Source: Epiperipatus broadwayi (taxonomy: Eukaryota > Onychophora > Udeonychophora > Euonychophora > Peripatidae). Taken from it: a stretch of DNA of 64,000 bases. The notes beneath the pieces are model-generated. The model was not told the origin of the DNA. It saw only the letters and a list, made by a program, of their open reading frames with translations, and made no database searches. The DNA lies in the NCBI GenBank assembly GCA_028023455.1, contig JAQFVV010012477.1, positions 3,561,865 through 3,625,864 of the forward strand, read 5' to 3'. Position numbers and translations under genes: made by a program. Position 1 is the first letter of the stretch. Every line of letters begins with the position of its first letter. Positions 8,693-19,430 of the stretch are shown piece after piece.

Positions 8693-8978
8693 ATTTTCAA
8701 TTGTATGGACGGTTGAAGAGTTGGAGTGTATGGTAGATTGGAGCCTGTCCATTAAAGTATGAAGATTGTCTATCTTAATATATATCTGAGCACTTATAGT
8801 ATATATGTATGGGAAATGATAATCTGGACCAACTGATGATGGCTGGTTTAGCATGAAATACGTATATTGGTGATTATTTATCTTTTCAGCATATTTGTTC
8901 TTGAATGTACTAGTGTTCTTAGATGGAGTGGAGAGTGATGGGTCATCTGAAAGTCTGTGCTCATATACCATATATAAG
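8693..8978 (+). repeat. Family 1 repeat, 5'-truncated copy
   Basis: Starts at ATTTTCAATTGTATGGACGG and contains TCCATTAAAGTATGAAGA, CTATCTTAATAT, CTGGACCAACTGATGA and CTGGTTTAGCATGAAATA. The 3' part is more diverged from other copies (TCATCTGAAAGTCTGTGCTC). The 110-codon antisense ORF over this copy is not a gene. Confidence 0.75.
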
Positions 8979-9154
8979 AATAAGCCTGGTAAATAACACT
9001 TCTTTATTATTAGTTTTTATTTGATACTGAGTTTTTAAAATATTGTTTTACTTTTTTAGTATGTGCATATTATAAAGATTTATGAGGGTAAATGTGAAAA
9101 AAAAAATCACTGAATGGTAGTTATTATTTAGTAGTTGCCCTTGCTACTGTTTTT

Positions 9155-9225
9155 TATATGTAGCCGAGAGATCAACGCAGCCGCCTTTGTCGTGGGTTTG
9201 CTTCCGTCCGATACTTTGATATATG
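9155..9225 (+). repeat. tRNA-derived SINE-like fragment
   Basis: TAGCCGAGAGA (9161-9171) fits a pol III A box and GGGTTTGCTTCC (9195-9206) fits a degenerate B box, spaced as in a tRNA. Much richer in G+C than its surroundings. It shares CGAG(A), TCAA(C/T)GCAGCCG and the B-box region with the minus-strand copy at 54585-54690, so the two belong to one family. Confidence 0.55.
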
Positions 9226-10094
9226 GGGGGGAAAAAAGGTTAATTAAATTAGTAACTGAAAAAAATTAACTGATTTGAAATTGTAAAAGTAAATTTAACG
9301 ATGTTTATTATATATTAGAACGTGTACATAGATAAACACACATCAGAACTTAAGCATCCATATATCTATGCATATAGACATTAACGTTTTTAGGTGTATA
9401 ATCACACGCACATGTAAACAAGAAATTGCAATTTAATGTTTTAATTCTTTAACTTTCAATAAATTTAAGCAATAAATGATTAACAATATATATATAGGGA
9501 AGTGTGTTGAACACTTGTGTTTTAAAAGGTTACATCTGAAGCTCGTCAGTACAAATAATTTTAAAATTATTGACAAGAAAATTAGTATCATTTTATGTGC
9601 CTTAGAGTATTTCTTATTTTTATCCGTACTTTTATATACGAATTACTGAAAATAAAGTTGTTAAAAAGTATTTGCAATTTTATATTATTTTTATATAGTT
9701 TTTAATTTAATATCTAAATAATTTCAATTAAAATTGAATAAATTTTTCTATTATATCACAAATTATTTTCAAAACAATGCGCTTCAATCAAAGATTATAA
9801 AAAGACTTTAATTATTATTATATGCACTAAAATTTAATTGATTCAAATCATGCAAAATTTACAGCACGTATTTGCAAAGTATTATCTAATTAATCCTCTG
9901 AGCCTGCCTGTCACTCTAGTATTTCATTTGCATATTCTACCACCATACTGTTAAATTTATTTATTAAATAAAAGGAAAAATCTCTTTTGCAAAAACATAA
10001 AACCCATTATCATTAACAAACTTTTCATACTAATTCTTTATGTAATTTAATAGAATGTACAGGCTTACACACACCTGCACATATGTATGTAATA
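9226..10094. other. AT-rich sequence, no feature seen
   Basis: No open frame of note, no RNA-like motif and no match to the window's repeat families. Confidence 0.4.
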
Positions 10095-10490
10095 TATAAG
10101 GGACACAACCATCAATTCTCTATGCCATTTCATATTGCTGATCCACTTAATCACACACATGTTAAAGATAAATAATCACTAATATAAGTATTTGGTGCTA
10201 AACCAGCACTCATTAGTTGGTCCAGATTATCATCTTCACACATATTTACAATCAGTGCTCAACTTTATATTAAGATAGCCAATCTTCATACTTTAATGGA
10301 CAGACTTAAATCTACTCCAACCCACAACTCTTCAGCTATCCATTTCATTGAAAATCTGATGATGGAATGTTCAAAGCCCAAGTTAGTGCTAAGGTTGTCA
10401 TTTTACCCACATTGACGTTAGTCATTCTGACCCCTCATGTACTGGAGAATAATCCATTTATACATACATATGTGAGGGATGAGCAGACCT
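10095..10490 (-). repeat. Family 1 repeat, near full-length
   Basis: Minus-strand copy. On the plus strand it shows inverse hallmarks CCAGCACTCATTAGTTGGTC, ATATTAAGATAGCCAATC, ACTTTAATGGACAGAC and CTTCAGCTATCCATTTCATT, and a 5' segment around GACCCCTCATG. The 3' end is followed by CACACACCTGCACATATG, which also occurs at 11511. Confidence 0.75.
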
Positions 10491-10534
10491 TTAATGCACT
10501 ATGTTTTAATATGTAATTTAACACTTTCATGGAT

Positions 10535-11400
10535 CACTTTTGTTATTGGTCCAGCGAAGTAAAACTCTGAAACTTTTAATTGGTCAAGTGACAAACTCTT
10601 TGATACAAATATTTTCATCTTTTAATGTATATTAATTTTAGTTTCGTTTTCAAAAAGTATATTAATTATTTGTAATGTTAGGAAAGTAAACGAAAGTTAT
10701 TTCAAAAATATATTTTTATTTGTATTTTATAGAAATATTCAAAAGCAGAAAAATCAAAGAAAACATTACGAGTGAATTAGAAGCATTGTAAATGTCATTT
10801 AGATCCCTCCCAGATTTCACATTACAAATTTTTTAAGAATTTTTTAGGAAAAATCTTAACGTCTTTCTCAAAATAATTATACTTTCAGCATATTATTAAA
10901 AAAATACACCAAAAATACATTATAATGCCAGAAAAAATATTCTAAATCATTAATCTTTGTTTGAAAATCAAATAAACAGCTTGAAGCAATCTAACCTCTT
11001 GACAAGATGTCAAAAATTGCTGTTATGGCTGGTTTCTTTTTCAATTTACAATCGTGTAAAGTATACAATTTTTTAATAAAACCTTACTACTTTTGTAAAA
11101 TAACTATATTTTTATTAGAAATATTAGATTTTATGAAAATTATTTATAATATGTACGAAACATAATAAAAAAAAAACACTTCAAAACATATATTTTCATT
11201 TTAGTGGTGAAAAAATATTTAACGGAATCATCAGCCAATAAGAATTGGGAATAGATTAGGAATAGATTATCCAACCAATCAAAACTGGCCTTCTTCTTTT
11301 GTTCAACTTAAAACCCTCCTAGTATTGATTTTTTACTTGTAAAATATTTCACAAAGAGGGCAGCATCTTATAGGCCTTGCTCTAAGCTTCAATACGGGTA
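10535..11400. repeat. Family 3 dispersed repeat, copy 1
   Basis: Pairs with 59150-60030 over about 870 bases. Shared landmarks are TTTAATTGGTCAAGTGACAA (here) with TTTGATTGGTCAATTAACAA (there), ATTTTAGTTTCGTTTTCAAA, TATACAATTTTTTAATAAAA, TTTTTTACTTGTAAAATA and AGAGGGCAGCATCTTAT. It contains two diverged internal units of about 200-240 bases. ATTGGTC boxes near the left end and CCAATCA boxes near the right end make its ends inverted relative to each other. No ORF; type unknown, possibly a non-autonomous DNA element. Confidence 0.65.
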
Positions 11401-11531
11401 TTTTTTCATCAATGTAACTAAAAAATTGGCTGAGTTAGAGCAATCTAAAGGTGACAACCATGATGTCACATTTCAGGCTATTAAAGGGTTAATACACTGT
11501 ACAGGCTTACACACACCTGCACATATATGTA

Positions 11532-11600
11532 AATATAAGGGACTTGAAGTCAGACTTTCACATGATCCTCAATTCTCCATGCCATCTCATATTGCTGCTC
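11532..11600 (-). repeat. Family 1 fragment, inverted next to a sense copy
   Basis: AAGGGACTTGAAGTCAGACT and CCATGCCATCTCATATTGCT are the inverse of the family-1 3' end. It abuts the sense copy at 11600, giving an inverted pair. Confidence 0.6.
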
Positions 11601-11896
11601 CACCATCATCAGATTTCCAATGAAATGGATGGTGGAAGAATTGTGGGTTGAAGTAGTTTGAAGCCTGTCCATTAAAGTATGAAGATTGGCTATCTTAATA
11701 TAAAGCTGAGCACTGGATTATATATATATATATATGTGTGTGGAGATGGTAATCTGGTCCAACTAATGAGTGCTGGTTTAGCACAAAATATGTATATTGG
11801 TAATTATTTATCTTTTCAACATGTCTGTGATCAGGTGGATCAGCAATATGAGATGACATGGAAAATTGAGGTCGTGTGAATGTCTGAGTTCAAATC
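11600..11896 (+). repeat. Family 1 repeat, sense copy
   Basis: Contains CCAATGAAATGGATGGTGGA, TCCATTAAAGTATGAAGATT, CTATCTTAATATAAAGCTGA, TGAGTGCTGGTTTAGCAC and TGTCTGAGTTCAAAT. It ends just before the A-tail of the U2-derived sequence. Confidence 0.75.
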
Positions 11897-11920
11897 ATTA
11901 ATTCTTTATATCTTTTTTTT

Positions 11921-12103
11921 AATGGGCCATTCCTGTTAGTACTGCAATACCAGGTCAACCCGTGGTGCAGGCAGAGCAAGCCCCTAACTCTCCACCTAAT
12001 TCCAAAAATCAGTTTAATATTCTGGCCTCCATTAGGGGGTGTATCAGATATTAAGCTGATAAGAACAGATACTATACTTTGATCTTAGCCAAAAAGCCGA
12101 GAT
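11921..12103 (-). pseudogene. U2 spliceosomal snRNA retropseudogene
   Basis: The minus strand follows U2 snRNA almost end to end: CTCGGCTTTTTGGCTAAGAT, AGTATCTGTTCTTATCAGCT, TTAATATCTGATAC, an Sm-like GATTTTTGGAA, and the 3' half with GACCTGGTATTGCAGTACT. U2 base-pairs with the intron branch site in the spliceosome. Points against a working gene: the first bases of U2 are missing or altered, the branch-site recognition sequence reads ATAGTA where U2 has GTAGTA, the region after GATAC is diverged, and the 3' end runs into an A8 tail (T8 at 11913-11920 on the plus strand). The A-tail suggests retrotransposition of the RNA by a LINE. A variant U2 gene is possible but less likely. Confidence 0.85.
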
Positions 12104-13490
12104 GTTTAATTTCAAAGTTATTTCAGTTCAGTTTTAAATCTTAATGTGTATTACCTTTATTCTAAATTTTCTGAAGTTAATTATAAGTTTAATGGCAGGA
12201 GTATGTTATAAATAAAGTGAAATTAATACTTGATCCGAATAAATGAATATACCCGTTATTCCATGAAAATGTTCAGTTTAGATATTTAAAATTGGCATTT
12301 TTTAAAAAAACATCAAATGCTTAATAAATAACTTTCAATATTTACCTTTGCCTTATCTTTATAAGCTCTGAAAAACTGTTCTAAATATTTTCTAAATTAA
12401 TATCATAATGAAAGTAACTGAAAACTATTTTTTTTTTTTATAATCATACATTTTCTTACTTATAGAATATTTAATATTATTAGTTACTGAATGATTTATT
12501 TTGTTTGAATAATCTGCCATCATCAATAAAATATGACCATGATTGGTAGATAGTGATGAAATAGTTACTTGTTTTAAATTAATTTGTTACTTTTCTTTAT
12601 ATACGAAAAGTTTATTATTTTCAAATTAAATATTTTAAAGTACATTATCAAATTTATATATATATATATTATGTAACATTTTTTACATTTACTGATCTGA
12701 AAAGAAGTGACTCAAATCCATTAAGGTATTTATCTACTTGTAAACCTCTTTGGAACTGTTTTTTATATAATTTTAATCAAAAAATTAATCATCAGGAACT
12801 TTATAATTTCAATATAAATTTCGTTTTTTTTCTTTTTATTAGCCAAAGTAATCATTTTCTTAGTAATTTTGTGCATTAAAAGAGAAAAAGAACATTATAT
12901 GTATATATTTTTTCCTTTACTTTTTTGTCTTTATAATTAAATGAAATATAATGGTAGGAAGAAGGATATAACTCAAAGAAGAAAAAAAAGGGTAGCAAAT
13001 GTTAACTACATATTATTATTTTAAATGTTGTATTTTTAATAATAATGTATGTTCAATCTTTACCATTTCAGTTATAGAATTGTCGTTTAAATAATAAAAA
13101 TGAGTAGATCTTTTAAATATGTGTGTAGGTAGGAATGTTTTAAGGTAAAGCTGAAGTGAATTTTCTCATTAAAATAAATATTTTTGCAAAGTATATTAAT
13201 ATACAAAATTAATAAAAAATATAAAATGCTGGAATTTTTACTTTCTGCCCATGGATTAGAATGGCCAACATAGGAAGTATTGAGATTAAGATTTGAATAT
13301 GAATTCTTAATCTTGCTTACACTTTTTAATTCTGCCTGTTTGCAATATTTGATAGCTCCTTCTAGTGGAATTGTATGGGATTTGGAGCTTTTTATTTGAA
13401 TGACTTACTCTATATTCATCAATGTATTTTATCATTTTAAAAATATTTCTTACGAACATAATTTTAAAAATAATAAATATACTTAAAAAT
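12104..13490. other. AT-rich sequence, no feature seen
   Basis: No coding, RNA or repeat signal beyond a short TA run near 12655-12670. Confidence 0.4.
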
Positions 13491-13493
13491 AAT

Positions 13494-14012
13494 TGTATTT
13501 ATATATTGGACTATTTCCATCATCTAATATAAATAAGTATTGAATGTCTTTAGAAAAAATTAACTTTATTTAAATATTCCAAATACATTCGACTATTAGT
13601 AATAGCACATCAAACAGGTTAGTATATGCACAACATTTTGAGAGGTGTTATTCTCCTCTCATCTTCAGGTAGTGCTGGCCTGACAGGTGATAGTACTATC
13701 TTGGGAATCGAACTTGGACCCTAAGATATTTGAGTATTGAATTTTAAGGTAACACTCTAACCAACTGAGCCATCCATGCTAGTACTGTCACTGGTCAGGC
13801 TAGCAACACCTGAAGAAGATGGAAGAATAATATATCTCAAAACATTACTAAGATGTTTGATGTGCTATTACTAACAGTTGAATGTATTTGGAATATTTAA
13901 ATAAAGTTAAATTTTTCTAATGACATTCAATACTCACATTAGATGATATAAATAGTCTAATATATAAATACAACTAAAACACCATCATCAAAAACCTTCA
14001 GGAAAACACTTA
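13494..14012. repeat. Foldback element with tRNA-like core, copy 1
   Basis: Two inverted arms of about 200 bases (13494-13697 and 13781-14012) flank an 83-base tRNA-like core. Left arm marks: TTGTATTTATATATTGGACT, TTTAAATATTCCAAATACAT, AATAGCACATCAAACAG and TCTTCAGG. The right arm repeats these in inverse and extends further, to CACCATCATCAAAAACCTTC. That extra end matches the left end of copy 2 at 58357, so the left arm here is slightly truncated. No ORF. It looks like a MITE or foldback element that has captured, or was built around, a tRNA gene. Confidence 0.8.
13698..13780 (-). pseudogene. tRNA-like sequence at foldback apex
   Basis: On the minus strand: GATGGCTCAGTTGGTTAGAG (D arm and A box) and CCAAGTTCGATTCCCA (T arm and B box), about 83 bases overall. 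The middle, GTTACCTTAAAATTCAATAC, is longer than a normal anticodon and variable region and its anticodon stem is not clear. The acceptor stem does not pair well. It is therefore tRNA-derived rather than a working tRNA, although both pol III promoter boxes look usable. Confidence 0.6.
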
Positions 14013-14127
14013 AAAATAATGCTTCAAATTTGAAAATATAGAAGAAAGTGATAAATGATAAAAACAATGAGTTTTTACCTCCCCCCTTTCTTTATTAATC
14101 ATAATGTATTTAAAACAAAAATAAACT

Positions 14128-14276
14128 ACATGTTAAAGAGACCACATATGAGATGGATTGATGAAATAAGAAAGTGTACAGGGGTGATGTGGAGAAGAGA
14201 AGCTAAAAATCGGAGAAGATAGATTGAACTTGTAAGACGTTTATCCTGCATTGGATTGATAATGGTTGATAATAAT
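14128..14276 (+). mobile_element. RTE LINE 3' end fragment
   Basis: Matches the last 150 bases of the RTE at 5712-5865: AAAGAGACCACATATGAGAT, ATGTGGAGAAGAGAAGCTAA, TCGGAGAAGAT and ATTGATAATGGTTGATAAT. It is severely 5'-truncated and encodes only the C-terminal RPHVRW-like segment, with a stop in the middle. Confidence 0.85.
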
Positions 14277-15689
14277 TTAAAACAAAAGAAATTTTATTTG
14301 CACCTAATTTTTATCATTAAAACATTTTTTTTTTTTTTTAAAAAAAAGTACATAAATCAATAGAATTAATTTCTAAAATTTAAAATTAAAACAATTTTTT
14401 TTTAAAAGTACATAAAGCAATAGAATTAATTTTTAAAATTTAAAATTGCTCTTATAATTATTTAAAAAGTGACAAAAAAAAAACAGCTATGGTGTTAATA
14501 AAGAAATCTCTTTTGTTAGTTGATATACTTGCTGTTTTACATTCTTAATTTTTTTTTTCAATTTGTATTCTCTAAAAACAAATAATTTTCAAATTAATTC
14601 TAAGTATCACATTTTAATTAAAAAACAAATATTTCAAAAATATTTTAAAAAAAAATCATAAAAATACAAACAAAGTAAGGAAAATATATGATTATCATTT
14701 AATAGTTTAGAATAAAATATATTCTTATGCAAGCACAATGAATACTTTGAAAAAAAAAAAAAACTTTGCTCAAATGCTCACTCCTAATCTTTGTATTAAA
14801 TTATCTTACAATGTCATTAATTTAGAGATTTTAATAAAAATTAATAAGTCAATATACATTTTAGCTCTAATTGTTATCATCAAATGAATTAAAAAACTGG
14901 CAAATAAATACTGAATATGGATATAAAAGGATGACTTTAAACTCAATATTCAATATCACAATATAATCCTCATGATTATGGAGATCATTATAGAAGAGTG
15001 GATACAGATATCTGATATAGTAAAATTTATACTTAGTAGCTCTCATGGAAAAACAGACTGTATTTCTGAAATAAAAAATGTTTGCTTGAGGGGAGGCTAA
15101 CACATTTATATTTTTTATCATAATTATTACTAATGATAATAAAAATGAATATCCTCAATAGGTCACAGCTTGTCAGGCTGCTACTATTATTCATTAAAGT
15201 ACTTTTAAATCTGAAATGAGATATTTTAAATGTGTTCATGATTTATTTGGGTTCCTACATTTCAAAATATAGTACCATTGAACTATTTTAATCTGCATTT
15301 TAAATAGGTTTATTGTAACTTATTCTTTTAATGTTGATACATATTAATCATTTACAATCCCACATAATGTTGGTCAGAAATAACTTTTTACTATAATTTA
15401 TTAATCATAATGCCCAGTACATACTATAATCTGATGTAAATTACTAAATATTACATATCTATTTTTAGTTTAAATATTTACAATAATTGTCATAAATACA
15501 CATGCATGTTCTGACAATACTTATATGCACATATTTATTTACACTATTATTATTTACTACAGTAGAATAATAGTTATTTTTTAAAAATTATATATCTTGT
15601 GTGTTTGATGGATATATATCTTTCTAAATATAAATTAGAATAATAATTTATGGTTGTCTCAGACATAATATTACTTCTATTATTAAACC
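14277..15689. other. AT-rich sequence with A/T homopolymer runs, no feature seen
   Basis: Several runs of 8-14 A or T (for example 14328-14347 and 14750-14763), and a repeated segment TACATAAA(T/G)CAATAGAATTAAT at about 14351 and 14410. Short open frames at 14867-15239 have no recognisable protein character. Confidence 0.4.
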
Positions 15690-16135
15690 ACTAAACTTCA
15701 CATGATAATTATTTCTTATGTTTGTACATAACTGTCATTAAAACAGGCAAAACTCTCCATACAGTAGTCCACTCAGTGCAAGCCAGAGTAATCAATGGAT
15801 GCCAGAAGGCTTGTGCATGAAATTCCCATCTAGTGCCTACTCATCCAATATCGCCAGACTAGTTTCTGGTTTGTGACCTTCATCAGTGAGGAGCCTTGGA
15901 TCGGAGAGCACTGCACCTAGTGCTTAGGATCTAATGCAACCCTCCAGCAGCTGCCTTTTATTTCTACTTAACTACAAAACTATAAGAATAAAATTGAAAA
16001 CAATAATATTTTCAATCTAAGCTCAATAGCTTATATAGTCATATGGATCTGAACTCAGTTCAGTACCCATACAATTTGGAGTCTTTGGTTCTTCAATAAC
16101 TATAGCCATCATTATCCCATTAGGAAGGATTGGTG
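15690..16135 (-). repeat. Family 2 repeat, inverted unit
   Basis: Minus-strand unit of a repeat present three times in this 1.2-kb block. On the plus strand: AGGCAAAACTCTCCATACAG, CATCTAGTGCCTACTCATCC, TGACCTTCATCAGTGAGGAG and AGCTTATATAGTCATATGGA-like inverse marks. It pairs in inverse with 16136-16485 and 16486-16875. Confidence 0.75.
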
Positions 16136-16485
16136 CTAAACCACTAAATATTGAAAATATTACTGTGTTTTTAATTTTATTCTCATAGTTTTGTAATTAA
16201 GTAGAGATAAAAGGTGTCTGCTGGAGAGTTGCATTAGATCCTAAGATCTTAGTGCAGTGCTCTCAGATCCAAGGCTCCTCACTGATGAAGGCCACAATAT
16301 TGAATGAGTAGGCACTAGATGGGGATTTATGCACAATTCTTCTGGCATCCATTCCTTTTGGCATCCATTGATTACTCTGTCTGGCATTGAATGGCACTAC
16401 TGTATGGAGAGTTTTGCCTGTTTTAATGGCAGTTATGTGCAATCATAAGAAATGGTGATCATATGATGTTTAGTGGTTTAAAACT
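16136..16485 (+). repeat. Family 2 repeat, first sense unit
   Basis: Sense marks GAGATAAAAGGTGTCTGCTG, CTCACTGATGAAGGCC, AATGAGTAGGCACTAGATGG and TACTGTATGGAGAGTTTTGC, ending with GATCATATGATGTTTAGTGG, the inverse of the left edge of the minus unit. With the preceding unit it forms a complete foldback of about 800 bases. Confidence 0.75.
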
Positions 16486-16875
16486 AATCCTGCCTAATGG
16501 GATAGTGGTAGCTATGGTTATTGAAAAACCAAAGACACACTAATGTATGGGTGCTGAACTGAGTTCAGACCCATATGACTATATAAGCTGTTGAGCTTAG
16601 ATTGAAAATATTATTGTATTTTCAATTTTATTCTCATAAATGTTGTAGTTAAGTAGAGATAAATGGTAGCTGCTGGAGGGGTGCATTGGATCCTAAAATC
16701 TATGTGCAGTGCTCTCAGATCCAAGGCTCCTCGCTGATGAAGGCCATAAGCCAGAAATTAGTCTGAGGATATTGGATGAGTAGGCACTAGATGGGGATTT
16801 TATGCACAAGCCTGCTGGTATCCATTGATTACTCTGGCTGGCCCTGAGTGGCACTACGTATGGAGAGTTTTTACC
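16486..16875 (+). repeat. Family 2 repeat, second sense unit
   Basis: A direct repeat of the preceding sense unit and longer at its 5' end: CCTGCCTAATGGGATAGTGG, GAACTGAGTTCAGACCCATA, TCGCTGATGAAGGCCATAAG and TACGTATGGAGAGTTTTT. Related material is seen at 57595-57645 and 61770-62150. Confidence 0.75.
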
Positions 16876-16882
16876 TCTATTA

Positions 16883-17062
16883 TTATTATTACAACTAGTA
16901 ATAGTAGAATTACTCTATAGATTTGATATTGTACTATTACTATTATTATTATGACTACTTTTACTAATACTGCTCAAATACTACTATTAATACTACTGCT
17001 ACTACTGCTAATACTAATAATCATAATGATGATTATGATGATAATGATGATGATGATGATAC
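16883..17062. repeat. Imperfect trinucleotide microsatellite
   Basis: Mixed ATT, ACT and GAT triplets, ending in a clean GAT run at 17041-17059. It lies directly upstream of the family-5 segment at 17100. Confidence 0.8.
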
Positions 17063-17099
17063 AATTGATAGGAATATCAACAATAGTCACTTGATAAAT

Positions 17100-17335
17100 A
17101 AAAAAAATGTTTTTTCTCTCTAAAAAGTGAGCCATATAACTCATTTGTATATATTTACATAAAATTTACATTATATATTATACCCACAACTCTCTCATCC
17201 ACTAGTCATTGCTATGAGTATGATATCAAGATTAAAACATTGTAAGCTGCTCAACATAAAACATTTATTCTTAAGCTTTTCTTTCTCAGTGTCCCTATCA
17301 TCAACTATATAGAATTACAATATAGCATGGATACA
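17100..17335 (+). repeat. Family 5 segment (possible PLE terminal repeat), copy 1
   Basis: Matches 23090-23305: GCCATATAACTC, TCATCCACTAGTCATTGCTA, TTTATTCTTAAGCTTTT and CTCAGTGT. In the second copy the segment directly follows a PLE-like C-terminal coding remnant, and here it lies 1 kb upstream of an RT remnant. That arrangement suits the two terminal repeats of one PLE, but divergence is high. Confidence 0.55.
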
Positions 17336-18393
17336 TAAGATAGTATTGAAAGTTGGCAAGACAATTAGCATCCTGACTCAAAGAAGTTGTTTCCTGGAAT
17401 CATATTCAAAATATAAAATAATTCCAAATTGTTGTCAAGTCCAAATAAATTATGCAGTTCTTAGACACAAATTTTTTTTGTCCAACTGTAGCTCATTTTA
17501 CTAATAATATCACAACTGGATGCATGATAGCCTTGAAAAAGGAGAGGAGGTAGTAACACAAAATTTGTGTAATATAAGATACTTGCCTATATAATTAATA
17601 AATGTAATAATATCTCTTTAAAGCTAAATTCTAAATTTGCAAGTAAACTAATATTTTTAGCAAATAAACAAGGAATAAAAATATCTCATACTACCTGCAG
17701 TTTTGTCAACTTGACTAACAACTCTCCACCCAATAATATAAAAACCATCTAAAAAATTTGGACCTTAATTTGCAGATAGCAGCTGAAATAATTTAATGAT
17801 ATAAATTATTATGGACATTGAAACCAAGTTCACAAATAATCCACATGGAAATAAGGACTTGTTGCTCAAATTACTACACACAGACCTATGAAAATAAATA
17901 AATTTCAATTGGACAAGAAATACAAACACAACTAAGTGTTACCTCTAAGATAAGAATATTACTTTAATAGAAAAGGACAAGGAAACAGATTGATTTTATT
18001 AAATAAACAATAATATTTAAGTATAAAATGATCACACAAATTAACAAATTAAAATTTATGCTAATACCAACATACAACTTAAAAAAGAGTAACGATAATT
18101 TTATATCAGAATTTCTTAGAAAACACTGTATTAGTGCATTCACCAAAAGTGAATATTTTAAAATTATCCTTCAGAAACCATATCTCCATGAATATTTGCA
18201 AATGTGAAATGACACAAACCTGATTACCTTATCAGGTTAATGATAAATTTTAAGAGAGCATACTACTACAGTGTTACAAAAATGATAAATGAGTGACTCA
18301 CTGCCCAATTAGAATATGACTCTTACCATCAAATCATCATTTGATTCCCTCAATTAATGAAAAAATATAATTATTATCAACCAATGCAGAATA
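17336..18393. other. Probable decayed PLE coding region, no readable frame
   Basis: Between the family-5 segment and the RT motifs. No long frame, but it has fewer simple repeats than its surroundings. It may hold the degraded N-terminal half of the PLE-like protein. Confidence 0.25.
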
Positions 18394-18795
18394 GTGTCTC
18401 TAGATATCATTGACCTTTATGGATCAATAAACATACAACAATCAATTAACATTATCAAGTATGCATTAAAAATGTCTAATTGTTCACAGAAAAGAATCAG
18501 CTTTATAGTTTATTGTCTAAATTGGATTGATGAAGACATAACTTCCCTCTTCAATGGACAACACACATTATGGAAAATGACTGTCTAATGGAACTATCAA
18601 CAAGTGAAATAATATCCAGCATTGTTCTGAATAGTATTGAGATCAATGGCCTCCCCAAATACTTGGAATACACACCTGGGATAACATATATGTGATACAT
18701 TGATGATGTTGCAATCCATGCTCAAGATCTCCAAATTAACAATAGAAAACATGATGTTGCAGAAAAATCTGCTTTAATCTAGACCATATAAATAG
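18394..18795 (+). pseudogene. Reverse transcriptase remnant, PLE-like
   Basis: 18394-18588 reads SLDIIDLYGSINIQQS, which resembles RT motif A of PLE-type enzymes (a catalytic Asp in LD-LY-SI), and continues to FNGQHTLWKMT, the strand before motif B. About 100 codons later, in a different frame, YIDDVAIHAQD (from 18696) resembles motif C. The A-to-C distance suits a PLE RT. At least one frameshift and several stops lie between. The sequence is clearly not the same family as copies A, B and C. Confidence 0.5.
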
Positions 18796-19430
18796 TGACC
18801 AATTAAATTAAAAAATGTTAATCAAACTATTAAAATCAGAGATATTATACATTGAAGCTGGAAATATAGTACATATTTCTGCTTCACCTAGTGCCAATGT
18901 CATCACCACTAGTCTGGGTTTGAACCCCATCCTTATTAACTGATACCCATCTCATATTAGATTGTAGTATATTTTAAGCAATATTATAATCTTTTATATT
19001 TCATTAATCTTAATTTATAATTAAAAGTAACCTTTTTATATTAGTTTATTATTTTATATTTGTAAAAATGTATACTATGTTTATTTTATTAAATTGGCAT
19101 TTATATGTAATTGAATCCTAGATATCTATAAAATGTTACAAATATTTCAAATTCTTTATTAAAGTTCATTTTATTCAATTAATTAGTGGGTAACATTTTA
19201 TATTTATCTTTTAATCAATGTACACTTGAGAATCAATTGTTTAAACAATGTAATATTTTTAAGAAATATTTTGTAAATTTCTGCTTAAGTTTATGTCAAA
19301 TATGTTTGAAAGTCATTGAACCAAATTCCTAAAATTTTCTGAATAAAATCTACGTTTTTGTTAATCTAAACCTTAATTAAATAGATTTTGTTAGTACAAT
19401 GACTGATAAACTTAGAATGCTTGTTGTTTT
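18796..19430. other. AT-rich sequence, no feature seen
   Basis: No recognisable feature after the RT remnant, apart from a GGGTTTGAACCCC palindrome near 18915-18927. Confidence 0.35.

Noticed and set aside
8639-8971. 110-codon minus-strand frame
   Set aside because: It is antisense of a family-1 repeat; similar accidental frames appear in other family-1 copies (42153-42368, 26658-26855).
11426-11623. 65-codon plus-strand frame as a small gene
   Set aside because: It spans the edges of family-3 and family-1 repeats and has no support as a protein.
13698-13780. Functional tRNA gene
   Set aside because: The A and B boxes are good, but the anticodon arm and acceptor stem do not form a normal cloverleaf, and the sequence is locked into a repeat element found elsewhere.
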